From Microgenomates group bacterium RBG_16_45_19 (GTDB lineage: Bacteria > Patescibacteriota > Microgenomatia > UBA1400 > RBG-16-45-19): a stretch of 40,659 nucleotides of DNA. Positions 39,701 to 40,659 of the stretch are shown here, one piece after another. The notes under the pieces were generated by a model. The model had not been told where the DNA came from and searched no databases. It saw nothing but the letters and a program-made list of their open reading frames with translations. The stretch covers positions 1 to 40,659 of the forward strand of contig MHDC01000014.1 of the NCBI GenBank assembly GCA_001803415.1, read 5' to 3'. Position numbers and translations under genes: made by a program. Numbering within the stretch: the first letter of the stretch is position 1; each line of letters starts with the position of its first letter.

Positions 39701-40382
39701 GCTTCACCAACCACTGACCGAAATTACGCCAACTGGCCGCTCTTTTCACCAAAAAAATCTGGTCTGCCCCACTGCCATAATCATTCACGTAGTCTCTGAC
39801 TCGATCTTCAAAATCCTCTTCAAACGTACCGTTGGTATTGACTAAGAGTAACCCCCGAATCAAACCCTCACTCACGGCTCCTTCCGGCTTTAAACCAAAA
39901 ACTTCCATCTGCTTCAGATTAAGGTAAAGCCGTAATGTCACTTCACCTTCAGGCGTCACCCGGTAATCTACCGATCTCACTGGCTGTTCATAATCTTTCG
40001 AAATAAAAGCCCCATCTAGCGATCCCACCCCCTCCATCACTTCGATCGCCAAACGTTTCACTCTCACTCCTTCTGCCGTCCGGACGGCATCACCTATCTC
40101 TCGCACTGAAAGGTATCGATTCCACATCCCCAACTCCTGTAACAATTCCTGCAACTTGGACTCGTTCCAGATTTCCACTGAATATGAGGGTAACTCGGCG
40201 GTCAAACTAACCTGATTGTTTGCCGTTCCCGGTAATCCTGGGGCATGAGCCATGAACTTAAAGAGCTTCCGCCAACCTGTCGGCACATACTCCGGCGGTA
40301 ACACTTGCGTCCCCAGGCTAATTAATCCTAAAAGCACCACCAAACCTAAGGCTAAATAAATTAACCGCTTCTTGCGTTGCAT
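36738..40382 (-). CDS. Large anchored surface/pilus-associated protein
   Basis: The protein has 1214 residues. After a short basic N-terminus, a membrane helix (about 7-26) anchors a long external chain. A mixed region (60-220) precedes a Cys-rich part (about 235-345, many CxxxxC pairs suggesting disulfides). A carboxypeptidase-regulatory-like beta domain lies near 807-890 (SGNVYLG, NADGSYAF). A beta-helix-like C-terminal region follows (about 1060-1195: YIILVNGDVLIEA, FLMIIASGNIIISG, GIYVAD) and ends with AELMTYRPDFLLYAPDDLRYP. Such C-termini are common in large CPR surface proteins next to pilus genes. ATG 40382 is chosen from the anchor; the frame is open 12 codons further. Adhesion or a pilus-tip role is inference. 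Confidence 0.75.
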   Translation of the reverse strand: MQRKKRLIYLALGLVVLLGLISLGTQVLPPEYVPTGWRKLFKFMAHAPGLPGTANNQVSLTAELPSYSVEIWNESKLQELLQELGMWNRYLSVREIGDAVRTAEGVRVKRLAIEVMEGVGSLDGAFISKDYEQPVRSVDYRVTPEGEVTLRLYLNLKQMEVFGLKPEGAVSEGLIRGLLLVNTNGTFEEDFEDRVRDYVNDYGSGADQIFLVKRAASWRNFGQWLVKRLAPPVSAQSCWGNITCGTLNTIHTCGTDDPFGRPCLSDLDCAGTGYSCTAHNYCTTDRMVDCQTYGFSATCLDAANVCNNFRAGACVGYADNNGNLKTCNYSAVPAVNCHVNVKKVIYDASSDNAPAVWREMPSNDGRVNWPVSFGGAQVGNYPQYGSQFTVQWVPPLASWPWNTVNQQVLPSCNDARLSYCFEGPNSPVPCTDVRVRLSGGSLDNYRGSVTANNPTALAPGSNQLNNWQIPNNGGTCEANVIVHWFPCTARPDACEGAGGYLTSPRGPQLLPNGHQVPTQIINVANPGGLPDDPNGFDFNDYIRVNIRATEPADDFYFLLYNDDNQNPCNPSMPGYPNCDVPKAVCVDTSQFQPQLSMIDSNLNDGNPGPHRELVFIDAADCPAGSRALRYYDPYRASLGPRREGTMVLAYDDVYIQDRSVGMESRPLLLNVQLGGYVQLPSRPVSYPVARCSVEFFSRPYCQARPLVASSVYEGGSFELKAKLVDYWNRLIVDNRFSTLFDPQHDGVFSPATGVLDNTPVLGASQTYEPPIAEFAPYGQDNLGEYSALFTAVGSAGQSDNIAVSANLVTRQVNLNDVCLRVNQSITIPQPSLISGNVYLGAGSGAVCNGMGVPVQPGAGSVVEFSSLARTVTTTVNADGSYAFAEPQLLDQGADLRLVIADTSQYGCNCPGGCRYHLQVMTNGAAIVRDYYLMRPYWWQTRGGDVGANQAGGGVSVTSALPTGEALSLVSGVIMDSGILLNRSLADPSLGAGFFSEGYPSQLFNWVAHSAYETGPTNQRREDFELFRELLNIPVTPWVSDDFSGTGNKPLGVSATARIPGVFVYEGELIIGDWGGSDDVAANQAYIILVNGDVLIEAPRLTVAPRGFLMIIASGNIIISGEALMAQGIYVADESLNFEADPSLRPFNGEGVFVGWSGVSFGRSLTNNANPAELMTYRPDFLLYAPDDLRYPVFNWKQELPQKVDEAVFESWPGP

Positions 40383-40387
40383 ACTCC

Positions 40388-40418
40388 ATTCTATGCATAT
40401 CCATACCCCCAGAGTCAA
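40388..40418 (-). promoter_or_regulatory. Promoter of the large surface protein gene
   Basis: TTGACT (40413-40418) is followed by CATAGA (17-nt spacing) or TAGAAT (40388-40393, 19-nt spacing). The ATG at 40382 is 5-7 nt after the -10. Confidence 0.5.
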
Positions 40419-40473
40419 CCAGAAGCGCCCGTCCTCTCCCCCTACCCATTGGCTGTATAATTAGGCTTGCTTT

Positions 40474-40548
40474 GGGCCGTTAGCTTAGTCGGTAGAGCAC
40501 CGCATTCGCATTGCGGCAACGGGAGTTCGATTCTCCCACGGTCCACCA
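40474..40548 (+). tRNA. tRNA-Ala (CGC)
   Basis: The acceptor stem GGGCCGT/ACGGTCC has the G3:U70 alanine identity pair. The anticodon stem CCGCA/TGCGG holds loop TTCGCAT (anticodon CGC), and the T-arm is GGGAG/CTCCC with TTCGATT. Discriminator A is followed by an encoded CCA. A TATAAT lies at 40456-40461 upstream. Confidence 0.95.
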
Positions 40549-40659
40549 TTTCAGATTTGCACGAGACCAATTTCTTTTAAAAAGGAAAGAACATTTTTCT
40601 TTGGTGTTCTGCCCTCCAAGTATTCGGGCAGGTGGCGGGGCGACAATCCTATCCGCTCG

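Overview
The window looks like a chromosome segment of a Candidate Phyla Radiation (Patescibacteria) bacterium, most likely Microgenomates-like. This is inferred from the type of genes, not from a marker gene. The signs are: ComEC split into two proteins, a large pilus/surface protein of the type common in CPR genomes, a small PrsW-like membrane protease, many uncharacterised anchored surface proteins, and very compact convergent genes. TGA is used as a normal stop codon, so the Gracilibacteria/SR1 code does not apply. Base composition is roughly half G+C, and the + strand is C-rich over G nearly everywhere, whichever strand is coding.

Region 1 (1-5.6 kb) holds phage-type virion structural genes: two tandem, paralogous, modular fibre-like proteins (the first cut by the window edge), a small Cys-rich protein, a small hypothetical, and a phage-type protein with a VWDELL...GSAG motif. 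No terminase, portal or capsid gene is visible. Region 2 (5.6-12.1 kb) starts with a four-helix-bundle (23S-IVS type) protein lying between AT-rich 9-bp repeat arrays of opposite orientation. A glycan cassette follows: three GT2 glycosyltransferases, a SAM methyltransferase, a GNAT-DegT sugar N-acetyltransferase/aminotransferase fusion and a GT4 glycosyltransferase. Region 3 (12.1-18.6 kb) has a toxin-antitoxin pair on the minus strand, tatC with three tatA genes (the third only 55 aa), a 905-residue membrane protein whose outer part looks like phage fibre sequence, a RibD-C-like reductase and a Pro-rich anchored protein.

Region 4 (18.6-30.8 kb) is minus strand: mini-PrsW, a 1.07-kb spacer, ndk, an M16 zinc peptidase, a two-TM protein, a 1.5-kb spacer, the competence genes (MBL-ComEC, channel ComEC, ComEA), leuS, and an AT-richer group of two tiny genes and a deoxyribosyltransferase-like/RHH fusion. 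Region 5 (30.9-40.6 kb) has an M64-type peptidase with a dockerin-like tail, an Mn-type superoxide dismutase, a cytochrome-b5-like lipoprotein, a CX5R phosphatase, an O-antigen-ligase-like TPR protein, a zinc-ribbon protein, two tRNA-Ala genes (GGC and CGC) and a 1214-aa surface protein.

The unifying theme is the cell envelope: export (Tat), surface glycans (GTs, amino sugar, ligase-like protein), anchored surface proteins and DNA uptake. Two sequence-level patterns stand out. Many first genes have a -10-like box only 5-11 nt before the start codon and no Shine-Dalgarno sequence, which suggests leaderless mRNAs, while internal genes such as the tatA copies have strong AAAGGAGG sites. Short degenerate 7-9 bp tandem arrays also recur, six of them within about 30 nt upstream of start codons. 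The best candidates for something undescribed are the four-helix-bundle gene between mirrored arrays, the deoxyribosyltransferase-like/RHH fusion with its two small partners, and the phage-fibre-like host membrane protein.
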